Assembly: GCF_010731595.1 (NCBI RefSeq)
Contig: NZ_AP022582.1
Coordinates: 5,270,001-5,334,000, forward strand
Direction of reading: 5' to 3'
Length of the DNA: 64,000 nt
Origin: Mycobacterium seoulense
GTDB lineage: Bacteria > Actinomycetota > Actinomycetes > Mycobacteriales > Mycobacteriaceae
Shown: positions 17,931-27,851 of the stretch, piece after piece
How positions within the stretch are numbered: the stretch's first letter is position 1
Layout of the letters: each line of letters begins with the position of its first letter
Notes under the pieces: generated by a model
What the model saw: only the letters and a program-made list of their open reading frames with translations
The model's database searches: none
What the model was told of the DNA's origin: nothing
Made by a program: the position numbers and the translations under genes

Positions 17931-18393
17931 GCCCGCACTTTCGGGCACGGCCACCCTGGAACGCGTGGAGGACACCGTCGCGCTGGGGTCGCGCCTCGGT
18001 GAGCGGCTGCGCGCGGGCGACGTGGTGGTGCTCACCGGTCCGCTCGGCGCGGGAAAGACGGTGCTGGCCAAGGGTATTGCCGCGGCGATGGACGTCGACG
18101 GCCCGGTCACCTCACCGTCGTACGTGCTGGCGCGGGTGCACCCGGCGCGGCGGCCCGGCGCGCCGGCGATGATTCACGTCGACATGTACCGGCTCTTGGA
18201 CACCGACGGCGCCGACCTGCTCGGCGAGCTCGACTCACTGGACCTCGACACCGATCTCGACGACGCGGTCGTCGTCGTGGAGTGGGGCGAGGGACTCGTC
18301 GAGCGCCTCGCCGAGCGGCACCTCGACATCCGTCTGGAACGGCTCAGCGGGTCCGACGTGCGCATCGCTTCCTGGCAGTGGGTCTGCTCATGA
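17920..18393 (+). CDS. tsaE: tRNA t6A synthesis ATPase TsaE
   Basis: A 157-residue P-loop ATPase needed, with TsaB and TsaD, for N6-threonylcarbamoyladenosine on ANN-decoding tRNAs. The Walker A motif is GPLGAGKTVLAKG, followed by VTSPSYVLARVH and VVVEWGEGLVERL. The start is one of two adjacent GTG codons (17920 or 17923), both overlapping the end of the hydrolase gene. Equivalent to Rv3422c (about 168 aa). Its stop overlaps the tsaB start as ATGA. Confidence 0.93.
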   Translation: MVARPALSGTATLERVEDTVALGSRLGERLRAGDVVVLTGPLGAGKTVLAKGIAAAMDVDGPVTSPSYVLARVHPARRPGAPAMIHVDMYRLLDTDGADLLGELDSLDLDTDLDDAVVVVEWGEGLVERLAERHLDIRLERLSGSDVRIASWQWVCS

Positions 18394-19013
18394 GTGTCGT
18401 TCTCGCCCTTGACACTTCGACCCCCGCCGTGACGGCGGGGATTGTGCGCCGGGCAGACGTCAGCGTGCTGGCCGAGCGGGTCACCCTCGACGCCCGGGCG
18501 CACGCCGAACGGCTCACGCCGAATGTGGTGGCCGCCCTGGCCGACGCCGGGCTGGCGATGAGCGACCTGGACGCCGTCGTGGTCGGTTGCGGCCCCGGCC
18601 CGTTCACCGGCCTGCGGGCCGGGATGGCGACCGCCGCCGCGTACGGGCATGCGCTGGGCATCCCGGTGCACGGCGTGTGCAGCCTGGACGCCATCGGGGT
18701 GTGCACCACCGGCGAGGTGCTGGTGGTCACCGACGCCCGCCGGCGCGAGGTCTACTGGGCGCGGTACCGGGACGGGTTTCGCATCGACGGGCCGGGTGTC
18801 AGCGTGCCCGCCGACGTCGATCCCGGCGCCGCGGGCGCGGTGGCCGGCTCGACGGAGCACGCGGCGCTGTTCGGCCTGCCGCACCGCGGGCCGATCCATC
18901 CGACACCGGCGGGGCTGGTCGCCGCCGTGCCCGACTGGTCGCTGCGCCCACCGCCGTTGGTGGCGCTGTATCTGCGCCGCCCCGACGCCAAACCGATGGC
19001 GGCGCGCGAGTGA
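18390..19013 (+). CDS. tsaB: tRNA t6A synthesis protein TsaB
   Basis: A 207-residue ASKHA-fold partner that scaffolds TsaD and TsaE in t6A formation. It opens MSVVLALDTSTPAVTAGIV and contains GCGPGPFTGLRAGMATA, the TsaB signature. ATGA overlap with tsaE fixes the start, and a GTGA overlap joins it to rimI. Matches Rv3421c (211 aa). It lacks the HxxxH metal site of TsaD, as expected for a non-catalytic subunit. Confidence 0.93.
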   Translation: MSVVLALDTSTPAVTAGIVRRADVSVLAERVTLDARAHAERLTPNVVAALADAGLAMSDLDAVVVGCGPGPFTGLRAGMATAAAYGHALGIPVHGVCSLDAIGVCTTGEVLVVTDARRREVYWARYRDGFRIDGPGVSVPADVDPGAAGAVAGSTEHAALFGLPHRGPIHPTPAGLVAAVPDWSLRPPPLVALYLRRPDAKPMAARE

Positions 19014-19477
19014 CCGCCACCAGCGAACCCGTGACGCTGGGCGCGTTGACGCCGTCCGACGCGGCGCGCTGCGCCGAGCTGGAAAGCCAGCTGTTCGACG
19101 GTGACGACCCGTGGCCCGCGGCGGCCTTCACCCGGGAGTTGGCCAGCCCGCACAACCATTACGTGGGCGCGCGCGTGGGCGGCACGCTGGTCGGCTATGC
19201 CGGGATTTCGCGGCTGGGCCGCACCCCGCCGTTCGAGTACGAGGTCCACACCATCGGGGTGGACGGCGCCTACCAGGGGCGGGGCATCGGCCGCCGGTTG
19301 CTCGACCAGCTGCTCGTCTTCGCCGACGGCGGCGTCGTCTTCCTGGAGGTGCGCACCGACAACGAGGCGGCCATCGCGTTGTACCGCAGCGTGGGATTCG
19401 AGCAGATCGGCCTGCGCCGGCGCTACTACCGGGCGAGCGGCGCCGACGCCTACACCATGCGCAGGGAACCCCAATGA
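19010..19477 (+). CDS. rimI: Ribosomal-protein-alanine N-acetyltransferase RimI
   Basis: A 155-residue GNAT acetyltransferase of the RimI group, which acetylates N-terminal residues of ribosomal protein S18 and others. The acetyl-CoA loop is [17 protein letters not shown], and the C-terminal part has [24 protein letters not shown], a RimI hallmark. It overlaps tsaB (GTGA) and tsaD (ATGA), so the tsaE-tsaB-rimI-tsaD run is translated as a coupled unit, as in Rv3422c-Rv3419c. Confidence 0.93.
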   Translation: MTATSEPVTLGALTPSDAARCAELESQLFDGDDPWPAAAFTRELASPHNHYVGARVGGTLVGYAGISRLGRTPPFEYEVHTIGVDGAYQGRGIGRRLLDQLLVFADGGVVFLEVRTDNEAAIALYRSVGFEQIGLRRRYYRASGADAYTMRREPQ

Positions 19478-20496
19478 TCATCGTGGCCATCGAAACCTCT
19501 TGCGACGAAACGGGAGTCGGCATCGCGCGGCTCGAACACGACGGCGCCGTGACACTGTTGGCCGACGAGGTGGCGTCCAGCGTCGACGAACACGTCCGCT
19601 TCGGCGGCGTGGTTCCCGAGATCGCGTCGCGGGCGCATCTGGAGGCGCTCGGCCCCACCATGCGTCGCGCGCTGGCGACGGCCGGCGTGCACAAGCCCGA
19701 CGTCGTCGCCGCCACGATCGGTCCCGGGTTGGCCGGCGCGCTGCTGGTCGGAGTTGCCGCGGCCAAGGCGTATGCGGCCGCGTGGGGGGTGCCGTTCTAC
19801 GCCGTCAATCACCTGGGCGGGCACCTGGCCGCCGACGTCTACGAACACGGCCCGCTGCCCGAGTGCGTGGCGCTGCTGGTGTCCGGCGGCCACACCCACC
19901 TGCTGCACGTGCGTTCCCTCGGTCAACCGATCGTCGAATTGGGCAGCACCGTCGACGACGCGGCGGGCGAGGCCTACGACAAGGTGGCCCGCCTGCTGGG
20001 GCTGGGCTACCCGGGCGGCAAGGTCCTCGACGACCTGGCCCGCACCGGCGATCGAAAGGCCATCGCCTTCCCGCGCGGCATGACCGGCCGGGCCGACGAC
20101 CCGTACGCCTTCAGCTTCTCGGGGCTGAAGACGGCCGTGGCGCGGTACCTCGAGAGCCATCCGGACGCGGTGAACGCCGACGTCGCCGCGGGGTTTCAGG
20201 AGGCCGTCGCCGACGTGCTGACCATGAAGGCGGTGCGCGCGGCCACCGGGCTGGGCGTCTCGACCCTGCTGATCGCCGGGGGAGTGGCCGCCAATTCGCG
20301 GCTGCGGGAGTTGGCGGAGCAGCGATGCGCGGCGGCCGGGCTGACACTGCGGATCCCCAGGCCACGGCTCTGCACCGACAACGGGGCGATGATCGCCTCG
20401 TTCGCCGCGCACCTGGTGGCCGCCGGGGCGCCGGAGTCGCCACTGGATGCGCCCACCGATCCGGGGCTGCCGGTGGTAAAAGCCCAGGTGAGCTGA
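19474..20496 (+). CDS. tsaD: tRNA threonylcarbamoyltransferase TsaD (Gcp)
   Basis: A 340-residue metal-dependent catalytic subunit that transfers threonylcarbamoyl to A37 of t[21 protein letters not shown] is the Kae1/Gcp opening. The metal-binding histidines sit in [10 protein letters not shown] (HxxxH). [18 protein letters not shown] ([15 protein letters not shown]) and [13 protein letters not shown] are also diagnostic. The start is fixed by ATGA overlap with rimI. Equivalent to Rv3419c (344 aa). It ends the coupled run; groES follows after a 199-nt spacer with its own heat-shock control. Confidence 0.95.
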   Translation: MIIVAIETSCDETGVGIARLEHDGAVTLLADEVASSVDEHVRFGGVVPEIASRAHLEALGPTMRRALATAGVHKPDVVAATIGPGLAGALLVGVAAAKAYAAAWGVPFYAVNHLGGHLAADVYEHGPLPECVALLVSGGHTHLLHVRSLGQPIVELGSTVDDAAGEAYDKVARLLGLGYPGGKVLDDLARTGDRKAIAFPRGMTGRADDPYAFSFSGLKTAVARYLESHPDAVNADVAAGFQEAVADVLTMKAVRAATGLGVSTLLIAGGVAANSRLRELAEQRCAAAGLTLRIPRPRLCTDNGAMIASFAAHLVAAGAPESPLDAPTDPGLPVVKAQVS

Positions 20497-20541
20497 TCGC
20501 TCGTAGCGAATACCCGATACGCAGCGGGCCGCCCTTGAGTG

Positions 20542-20568
20542 CTAGCACTCTCGTGTATAGAGTGCTAG
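20542..20568 (+). promoter_or_regulatory. CIRCE operator (HrcA site) before groES
   Basis: CTAGCACTC-N9-GAGTGCTAG is a perfect 9-bp inverted repeat with a 9-nt spacer, matching the CIRCE consensus apart from the outermost base. TTGAGT at 20535 and TATAGA at 20556 could be promoter boxes, so HrcA bound here would block transcription of groES-groEL1 until heat shock. Confidence 0.92.
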
Positions 20569-20695
20569 GTGGCAATCGGCCAAACCCTGTGTCGGCACCC
20601 GCGACGACGGCGCTCGGGCCCGGACGGCTGCCGAATCCCTTGATAATTCCGGGGCACCCGCCCCGGACCCGATCTAACTAGTGGAGGCTCCAATC

Positions 20696-20998
20696 GTGGC
20701 GAAGGTGAACATCAAGCCACTCGAGGACAAGATTCTCGTGCAGGCCAACGAGGCCGAGACCACGACCGCGTCCGGTCTGGTCATTCCTGACACCGCCAAG
20801 GAGAAGCCGCAGGAAGGCACCGTCGTCGCAGTCGGTCCCGGCCGCTGGGACGAGGACGGCGAAAAGCGCATCCCGCTGGACGTCTCGGAAGGCGACACCG
20901 TCATCTACAGCAAGTACGGCGGCACCGAGATCAAGTACAACGGCGAGGAGTACCTGATCCTGTCGGCGCGCGACGTGCTGGCCGTCGTATCGAAGTAA
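20696..20998 (+). CDS. groES: Co-chaperonin GroES (Cpn10)
   Basis: A 100-residue heptameric lid for Gro[22 protein letters not shown] and the mobile loop [20 protein letters not shown] are nearly identical to mycobacterial GroES. GTG 20696 is chosen because GGAGG lies at 20683-20687 and the product then has the standard 100 aa. It is controlled by the CIRCE element upstream. groEL1 follows after 137 nt, a spacer with hairpins. Confidence 0.97.
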   Translation: MAKVNIKPLEDKILVQANEAETTTASGLVIPDTAKEKPQEGTVVAVGPGRWDEDGEKRIPLDVSEGDTVIYSKYGGTEIKYNGEEYLILSARDVLAVVSK

Positions 20999-21008
20999 GC
21001 ACCGTGTT

Positions 21009-21055
21009 CCGCCCCGGCGATCCCCGCGTATGGCCGCGGGTGATTTCCGGGGCGG
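21009..21055 (+). other. Nested hairpin in groES-groEL1 spacer
   Basis: CCGCCCCGG (21009-21017) pairs with CCGGGGCGG (21047-21055), and inside it CCCGCG (21023-21028) pairs with CGCGGG (21035-21040). No U-tract follows, so it may act as a processing or attenuation element that sets the groES to groEL1 ratio. Confidence 0.4.
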
Positions 21056-21135
21056 CATGCGTTCGCGGGTAGTGGCGATCGCAAGCGCGGCGAAGCCGGG
21101 CGAAGCGGGTCGCCACCATTCAAACAAGGAGCCTG

Positions 21136-22752
<1,617 letters not shown>

Positions 22753-22768
22753 AAGATCCGCTACGAAG

Positions 22769-22798
22769 CACCCCCGGCCCGGTGGCCGGGGGTGTTTT
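22769..22798 (+). terminator. Intrinsic terminator after groEL1
   Basis: CACCCCCGGCC (22769-22779) pairs perfectly with GGCCGGGGGTG (22784-22794) over a 4-nt loop, followed by TTTT. It lies 16 nt after the groEL1 stop. Confidence 0.9.
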
Positions 22799-22915
22799 CG
22801 TGAGGGCGGGCGAGAGTACGGTTTCATCCGCGACGCGCTACGTGGCTTGTTGGGATCGGTAGCGACGTAGGGCTTGTGCACTGGTTGCCAGGAACGCACC
22901 AGGGAGGACAGGACC

Positions 22916-23245
22916 ATGCTGCTTGCCCACATGACGAAGAGGCTCATCGCCGCGGCACTGCTGGCAGGGAGTACCGCGCTAACCGGGTGGGGTGTGGGGA
23001 TCGCCCACGCCGACACGATGGCACCGCACCGATGGTGCCCGGGCAACCCGAAGCAGATGCCCTACGTCGTGAACCAGTACATCGACTGGGACTGGAGTGT
23101 CTGCCACACCTGGTATCCGACCCAATACGGGATGGGTAACGTCACCATGCAGGGCCGGCCGACCTCGATCTGGGACGGCGACAACCCGCCGATCGAGGCG
23201 ATCACCATCAGGCATTGCCCGCCGATCGCCTTCATGTGCCCCTAG
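22916..23245 (+). CDS. Small secreted Cys-containing protein
   Basis: A 109-residue protein with a clear Sec signal peptide (MTKRLIAAALLAGSTALTGWGVGIAHA, cleavage before DT). The mature part of about 75 residues reads RWCPGNPK, WDWSVCHTWY, GNVTMQGRP, IWDGDNPP and HCPPIAFMCP. The pattern of WCPG, CHTWY and IWDGDNPP belongs to a family of small exported mycobacterial proteins of unknown role, with four cysteines that could form two disulfides. ATG 22916 follows GGGAGGACAGG; ATG 22931 is an alternative. It is the first gene of a block inserted between groEL1 and whiB3. Confidence 0.75.
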   Translation: MLLAHMTKRLIAAALLAGSTALTGWGVGIAHADTMAPHRWCPGNPKQMPYVVNQYIDWDWSVCHTWYPTQYGMGNVTMQGRPTSIWDGDNPPIEAITIRHCPPIAFMCP

Positions 23246-23333
23246 CCCGGTCGCACACGTCCCCGTTCTTCAGCATCGAGGCAGCCGGTCCGAACCGGAA
23301 TGTAAACGACGCGCGGCCACGTTGCAGTCGGGC

Positions 23334-24266
23334 GTGACCATTCGCCTCGGACTACAGATCCCCAACTTCTCCTACGGCACACCAGTCGCCGAACTGTTTC
23401 CCGCCGTTCAGGCTCAGGCCCGCGAGGCCGAGGGCGCCGGATTCGACACTGTGCTGCTGATGGACCACTTCTACCAGTTGCCGGGACTCGGTGAACCCGA
23501 CGAGCCCATGCTGGAGGCCTACACCGCGCTGGGCGCCTTGGCCGCCTCCGTCGAGCGGGTGCAGCTGTCGACGTTGGTGACCGGCAACACCTACCGCAAC
23601 CCGACCCTGCTCGCCAAGGCGATCACCACGCTGGACGTCGTCAGTGCCGGGAGGGCGATCCTTGGCATCGGTGCGGGCTGGTTCGAACTGGAGCACCGGC
23701 AGCTGGGCTTCGAGTTCGGCACCTTCACCGAACGTTTCGAAAAGCTCGAGGAGGCGCTGCAGATCATCGTCGGAATGCTGCACGGTGAGCGCCCCACCTT
23801 TTCCGGCAAGTGGTACCGCACCGAAAACGCGGTCAACGAACCGCGCTACCGCGACCACATCCCGATCATGCTCGGTGGCAGCGGCGAGAAGAAGACGTTC
23901 CGGCTGGCCGCCCGGTACGCCGACCACCTCAACATCATCGCCGACATCGATCAGCTGCCCGCCAAGCTGGACGTGCTGCGCCAGCGCTGCGCTGAAATCG
24001 GCCGTGACCCGGAAAGTTTGGAGACCAGCTCGTTGCTGACGGTCGTGGTCGACGGGTACGGCGCGCCGACCGACATCGGCGAGGCCCGCGGTGGCCGGGC
24101 GGTCACCGGCACCGTCGATCAGATCGCCGACGAGATCAAACGCCGGATCATCGACGTGGGCATCGACGGCGTGATCATCAACCTGCCCACCCACCGCTAC
24201 ACACCCGGTGTCATCACTGCGGTGGGCGAGGCGCTGAAGCCACTGGTCGACACTCCCCGGCCGTAA
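23334..24266 (+). CDS. LLM-class F420-dependent oxidoreductase
   Basis: A 310-residue luciferase-like protein starting at GTG 23334 (VTIRLGLQIPNFSYG). Signatures include FDTVLLMDHFYQLPGLG, GRAILGIGAGWFELEHRQLG and IPIMLGGSGEKKTFRLAARY, matching the TIGR03560-like mycobacterial F420 group. Substrate unknown. It is followed at 102 nt by a di-iron protein on the same strand. It is not closely similar to the LLM enzyme at 5-6 kb, so the two probably have different substrates. Confidence 0.85.
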   Translation: MTIRLGLQIPNFSYGTPVAELFPAVQAQAREAEGAGFDTVLLMDHFYQLPGLGEPDEPMLEAYTALGALAASVERVQLSTLVTGNTYRNPTLLAKAITTLDVVSAGRAILGIGAGWFELEHRQLGFEFGTFTERFEKLEEALQIIVGMLHGERPTFSGKWYRTENAVNEPRYRDHIPIMLGGSGEKKTFRLAARYADHLNIIADIDQLPAKLDVLRQRCAEIGRDPESLETSSLLTVVVDGYGAPTDIGEARGGRAVTGTVDQIADEIKRRIIDVGIDGVIINLPTHRYTPGVITAVGEALKPLVDTPRP

Positions 24267-24330
24267 CGGCGCCCCCGCGGGCAAGGCTTGACGCGGTGCC
24301 GCACCCGGGTGCACTGTGATACTCGTCATA

Positions 24331-24343
24331 TGACCACTGGTCA
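24331..24343. promoter_or_regulatory. Small palindrome before the di-iron gene
   Basis: TGACC-ACT-GGTCA is a perfect 5-bp inverted repeat 25 nt before the start codon of the following gene. It could be an operator, but no regulator gene is adjacent. Confidence 0.3.
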
Positions 24344-24368
24344 CACCCCGGGAGAGAGGCGGCCACTC

Positions 24369-25469
24369 ATGAGCACGAGGGACAAGTACACGGAGGTGCC
24401 CACGCCGTACTCGTGGGAGGTCCCCAGCGCCGGCGACGCGCGCTTCACCTGGGAGTACGACGAGGGGCGCGCCCGCCTCCTGTCCCTCTACCAGAAGGGA
24501 AAGGACAAGCAGTGGGACGCCCAGTCGCGCATCGACTGGACGCAAGACGTCGACCCGATGAACCCGGTCGCGCTGCCCGACGACTTCCATCCGCTGTTCG
24601 GCAGCCCGATGTGGGAGGCCGCAGACAACGCGCGTCGCGCCGAGATGCGCCAGCACTTCCAGGCCTGGCAGTTGTCGCAGTTCCTGCACGGCGAGCAGGG
24701 TGCGATGGTGTGCGCGGCCAAGATCGTCGAGGTCGTCCCCGACCTGGACGCGAAGTTCTACGCGGCCACCCAGACCATGGACGAGGCGCGGCACGTCGAG
24801 GCTTTCTCACGGTTCCTGCAGGACAAGGTGGACCTGGTCTACCCGATCAACAAGAACCTGACCGCACTCCTGGACGACACCCTGCGCGACTCGCGCTGGG
24901 ACATGCCCTACCTCGGCATGCAGGTGCTCATCGAAGGGCTCGCGCTCGCCGCCTTCGGCGTGCTGCGTGACATGGCGGCGCCGGACTCGCTGGCCAAGCA
25001 GGTGCTGGCCTACGTCATGCAGGACGAGGCCAGGCACGTCGCGTTCGGCCGAATTTCGCTGAAGGACTACTACTCCGCGCTGACCGAGGCCGAGCGGTCC
25101 GAGCGGGAAGAGTTTGTCGTGGACGCCTGCTACCTGATGCGCGACCGGTTCCGCGGCGAGGAGGTTTTCGAGACGCTCGGCATGGACGTCGAAAAATGCG
25201 CCGAGTGGGTCGACAAGTCGCCGCTGATGATCCAGTTCCGCTCTCACCTGTTCAGCCGCATCGTGCCCATCGTGAAGGACATCGGGTTGTGGGGCGACAA
25301 GGTGCAGACCGCCTTCCGCGACATGGGTGTGCTCGACATGGCCGGCTCCGACATCGAGGCGTTGATGAAGGCCGACGAGGATCAGGCCGCCGCGCTGGAC
25401 CAGGCACACTCCGAGATGGCCGCCCGGGCCGTCGAGGTGGACGAGATGATAGCGGCGGGCGCGAGCTGA
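24369..25469 (+). CDS. Ferritin-like di-iron protein (possible oxygenase)
   Basis: A 366-residue helical protein. Carboxylate/His ligands typical of a four-helix di-iron site are visible: Glu in FLHGEQGAMV, DEARHVEAF, Glu in LIEGLALAAFG, and QDEARHVAFG. The doubled E-x-x-H pattern points to a ferritin-like oxidase or oxygenase (ribonucleotide reductase R2/AurF-like superfamily) rather than iron storage. ATG 24369 follows GGGAGAGAGG; an in-frame ATG at 24330 has no ribosome site. It may work with the LLM enzyme upstream. No ferredoxin gene is nearby. Substrate unknown. Confidence 0.7.
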   Translation: MSTRDKYTEVPTPYSWEVPSAGDARFTWEYDEGRARLLSLYQKGKDKQWDAQSRIDWTQDVDPMNPVALPDDFHPLFGSPMWEAADNARRAEMRQHFQAWQLSQFLHGEQGAMVCAAKIVEVVPDLDAKFYAATQTMDEARHVEAFSRFLQDKVDLVYPINKNLTALLDDTLRDSRWDMPYLGMQVLIEGLALAAFGVLRDMAAPDSLAKQVLAYVMQDEARHVAFGRISLKDYYSALTEAERSEREEFVVDACYLMRDRFRGEEVFETLGMDVEKCAEWVDKSPLMIQFRSHLFSRIVPIVKDIGLWGDKVQTAFRDMGVLDMAGSDIEALMKADEDQAAALDQAHSEMAARAVEVDEMIAAGAS

Positions 25470-25506
25470 CGAGGTTTTCGTTCGCGGGGCCCGCGGAGGC
25501 ATGAGG

Positions 25507-26160
25507 TCAGGACAACTTGGAGCTCAATCCCGCGACCAGGTTGATGGTGACCGCCAGGACGACCGCGCCGAGGAGGTAGGACAGCAACGCGTGGCGCAAG
25601 ACCGTCGCCCTGATGGACGTCAAGCCGATCTCGGTGTCTGACACCTGATAGGTCATGCCCACGGTGAAGGCCACATACGCGAAATCCCGGAACCGGGGTC
25701 GCTCCGGGTCGTGGAAGTTGATTCCCCCCGGTTCGTCCGAGTAATAGAGCCGCGCGTAGTGCACGGTGAACAACGTGTGCACGGCAAACCAGGATGCGGC
25801 GACCGTCAAAATGCCCAGGACGGCGGCTTCTACGGCTCCGGGCCCGGTGCGCGACGAGGCGGCCACCACGTAGCCGACCCCGCCCAGGCTCGCGACGCTT
25901 GCCGACACGATGACCGCGTCGGCCACCCACCGGGTGGGGTCCTCCTTCGTCACATATCTGCAGGTTTGCTCGGCATCCATTCCGCCCAGCAGGATCCGCG
26001 TCCACACCACGTAGACGCCGGCGGTGACGACCCAACCGGCAAGCGCGAATCGCCAACCGACCGTGTTACCCACCGCGAGAGCGACGGCGCCGCCGAGCAC
26101 GACCGCAACCGCTATCCGAGCCGCGACCGTGTCGCGAAAAAACTTAACGAGGGATTTCAC
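25507..26160 (-). CDS. DUF1345 membrane protein
   Basis: A 217-residue protein with about five membrane segments, for example [36 protein letters not shown] and [20 protein letters not shown]. The DUF1345 signatures [18 protein letters not shown] and [21 protein letters not shown] ([19 protein letters not shown]) are clear. The start is GTG 26160. Function unknown. It belongs to the minus-strand half of the accessory block and is convergent with the di-iron gene (37 nt between stops). Confidence 0.8.
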   Translation of the reverse strand: MKSLVKFFRDTVAARIAVAVVLGGAVALAVGNTVGWRFALAGWVVTAGVYVVWTRILLGGMDAEQTCRYVTKEDPTRWVADAVIVSASVASLGGVGYVVAASSRTGPGAVEAAVLGILTVAASWFAVHTLFTVHYARLYYSDEPGGINFHDPERPRFRDFAYVAFTVGMTYQVSDTEIGLTSIRATVLRHALLSYLLGAVVLAVTINLVAGLSSKLS

Positions 26161-26205
26161 AGTCCCGACCTAAGCACGAGCGCAGCTGTCGACGTACGCG
26201 ACCGC

Positions 26206-26610
26206 CTACCACAGCCCGACGATGACGATGCCCACGCCGACCACGACCGCCGGCGCGAGGGACACCAACAGGAAGCTGACGAGCCGCTCCTTGGCCACCG
26301 GTGCTTCGTGCTCGGCCGCCGCAATCGGCGCGAGTTTGCGGCCGGCACCCCATGCCGCCGCGAGCAGCGTCGCCAGCCAGTTCGTGTAGGCGGAGTAGAC
26401 GATCAGTACGACCGCGGCAACGCCCCAGGCTTTGGGCAGGTGGAGGTGCGGCCAGAGCAGGCCGAGGAGCACGAGGAACATGCCGTTGAGAACGGCCTCG
26501 AGGTGGCTCGACAGCGCCATGCGGGGGTTCTTCAGCGCCGGGATGCCGAACCCGGTGAGCAGACCCAGCAGGAACAGGACCAACCCGAGCGTGAACAGCA
26601 TCGTCTGCAT
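26206..26610 (-). CDS. Hydroxylaminobenzene mutase/styrene-oxide-isomerase-like membrane protein
   Basis: A 134-residue protein with four membrane helices. FLLGLLTGFGIPALKNPRMA, HLEAVLNGMFLVLLGLLWP and TNWLATLLAAAWGAG are strongly reminiscent of the HabA/StyC group, membrane isomerases acting on hydroxylaminobenzene or styrene oxide. The length is right for HabA. ATG 26610 lies 6 nt after TACTGT, so the mRNA is probably leaderless. The family call is from remembered motifs; the actual substrate cannot be told from the sequence. Confidence 0.65.
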   Translation of the reverse strand: MQTMLFTLGLVLFLLGLLTGFGIPALKNPRMALSSHLEAVLNGMFLVLLGLLWPHLHLPKAWGVAAVVLIVYSAYTNWLATLLAAAWGAGRKLAPIAAAEHEAPVAKERLVSFLLVSLAPAVVVGVGIVIVGLW

Positions 26611-26664
26611 GTCAGAACAGTAGAGGCGTCGGGCCGGGCGCGGGTGCGGTGACGACGATCGCTG

Positions 26665-27429
26665 TCAGCGGCCGGGCGGAAGGCTGGGGGGAGTCGTCAC
26701 CGTGGTGGTCGGCGCGGACGTGTACGTCGGGCTGCTGGTGACCGTGACGGTGCTCGTGCTGGTGCTCGTGGACGGCGGTGGTACCTCGGTCGTGGTGGTG
26801 ATCGTCGTGACGCTGGTCGTCGTCGAGGTCGACGAGGTCGTCGTTGCGGAGGACGCGGCGAGCACGCCGCAGGCCACCCGCTTGCCCGACTCACCGGTGG
26901 AACCGTTGCTCAGGTTGTCCGCGGTCTGGTGGACGACCAGCGCGGTGCCCGAACTGTTCCGCAGGTCCGCGGCGGTGAACAGGTTGGTGGTGGTGACGAG
27001 TTTCGCCGAGCCGTCGGTGCGCACCTGCAATGCGGTGAGGTCGCCGCTGGCCGGAAAGCCCGTATGGTCGGGCGCCTGGTAGACGCTCCCGGCGGAGTTG
27101 AAGTCGCCGGTCGAGCCGCCCGCCGGCGCGGCAGAATTGGCCTCGCATTTGCCCACCGAGTGGATTTGCAGGCCGTGGAAGCCGGGGCTCAGGACCTGGT
27201 TGGGGCCGGCGTCCACGGTCACCGTCGCGTAGCCGTTCGCGAAATCGATGGTGGCGGTGCCGACCTGATTCCCGTCGGCGCTCTTCAACTGGGTGGTCAT
27301 CCGCTCCGCGCCCGGCGGAGCGCTGGAGGATGAACTGGTGGCCTGGCCGCCCTGCTGATTCGCGCATGCGGCCAACGGTGCAATGCTCGCGGCAAGCACC
27401 GCCGTCGCGAGGGATACGCCCTTGTTCAT
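26665..27429 (-). CDS. SodC-like lipoprotein with degenerate copper site
   Basis: A 254-residue lipoprotein: signal MNKGVSLATAVLAASIAPLAAC with lipobox LAAC (Cys22). Residues about 43-190 are a Cu/Zn superoxide dismutase domain close to mycobacterial SodC (FANGYATVTV, GFHGLQIHSVGKCE, HTGFPASGDL, CGVL). Of the four copper ligands, His46 is Gln88 and His63 is Val116; His48 (H90) and His120 (H167) remain. The disulfide cysteines C95 and C187 are kept. The last 65 or so residues are a Ser/Thr/Pro tail, likely O-mannosylated. Dismutase activity is doubtful. It is not sodC itself. Confidence 0.8.
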   Translation of the reverse strand: MNKGVSLATAVLAASIAPLAACANQQGGQATSSSSSAPPGAERMTTQLKSADGNQVGTATIDFANGYATVTVDAGPNQVLSPGFHGLQIHSVGKCEANSAAPAGGSTGDFNSAGSVYQAPDHTGFPASGDLTALQVRTDGSAKLVTTTNLFTAADLRNSSGTALVVHQTADNLSNGSTGESGKRVACGVLAASSATTTSSTSTTTSVTTITTTTEVPPPSTSTSTSTVTVTSSPTYTSAPTTTVTTPPSLPPGR

Positions 27430-27542
27430 GGGGCGGGCCTACCCGAATTGGCCGCCGTCGAAACGGCTGGGCTCAGACGTCTCGATGCGCCCGGCGACCG
27501 CCGACCGTTCAAAAGACGGGGCGGGAAAGTGGCGCCGGGAGG

Positions 27543-27851
27543 TCAGGCCGAACGGCGGATGCCGCGGTTGCGGCCGATGTCGCCCTTCAGCAACAGGTCG
27601 CGCTCCGATTCGGACAAGCCGCCCCAAACCCCGTAGGGCTCACCGACTTCGAGGGCGTGCGAACGGCATTCCTGAATTACCGGGCACTGCCGGCACATCT
27701 CCTTGGCGCGCTGCTCGCGCTGCATGCGGGCGCGACCGCGCTCACCGTCGGGGTGGAAGAACATCGACGAGTCAACGCCACGGCACAAGCCCTGCAGTTG
27801 CCAGTTCCAGATGTCGGCGTTGGGTCCGGGTAGCTGCTCCGGCTGTGGCAT
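27543..27851 (-). CDS. whiB3: Redox-responsive regulator WhiB3
   Basis: A 102-residue Wbl protein. Four Fe-S cysteines (C23, C53, C56, C62) are followed by GVWGGLSE and a basic C-terminus (RNRGIRRSA). MPQPEQLPGPNADIWNWQLQ matches WhiB3. With [4Fe-4S], WhiB3 senses O2 and NO, binds SigA, and controls lipid and redox metabolism in M. tuberculosis. It is divergent from the TPR-like gene across a 349-bp AT-rich spacer, as Rv3416/Rv3415c. In M. tuberculosis groEL1 lies directly beside whiB3; here six genes intervene. Confidence 0.96.
   Translation of the reverse strand: MPQPEQLPGPNADIWNWQLQGLCRGVDSSMFFHPDGERGRARMQREQRAKEMCRQCPVIQECRSHALEVGEPYGVWGGLSESERDLLLKGDIGRNRGIRRSA

Noticed and set aside
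26665..27429. Annotation as sodC
   Set aside because: Closely related fold, but two copper ligands are missing and true SodC (Rv0432) has a different N-terminus and location.
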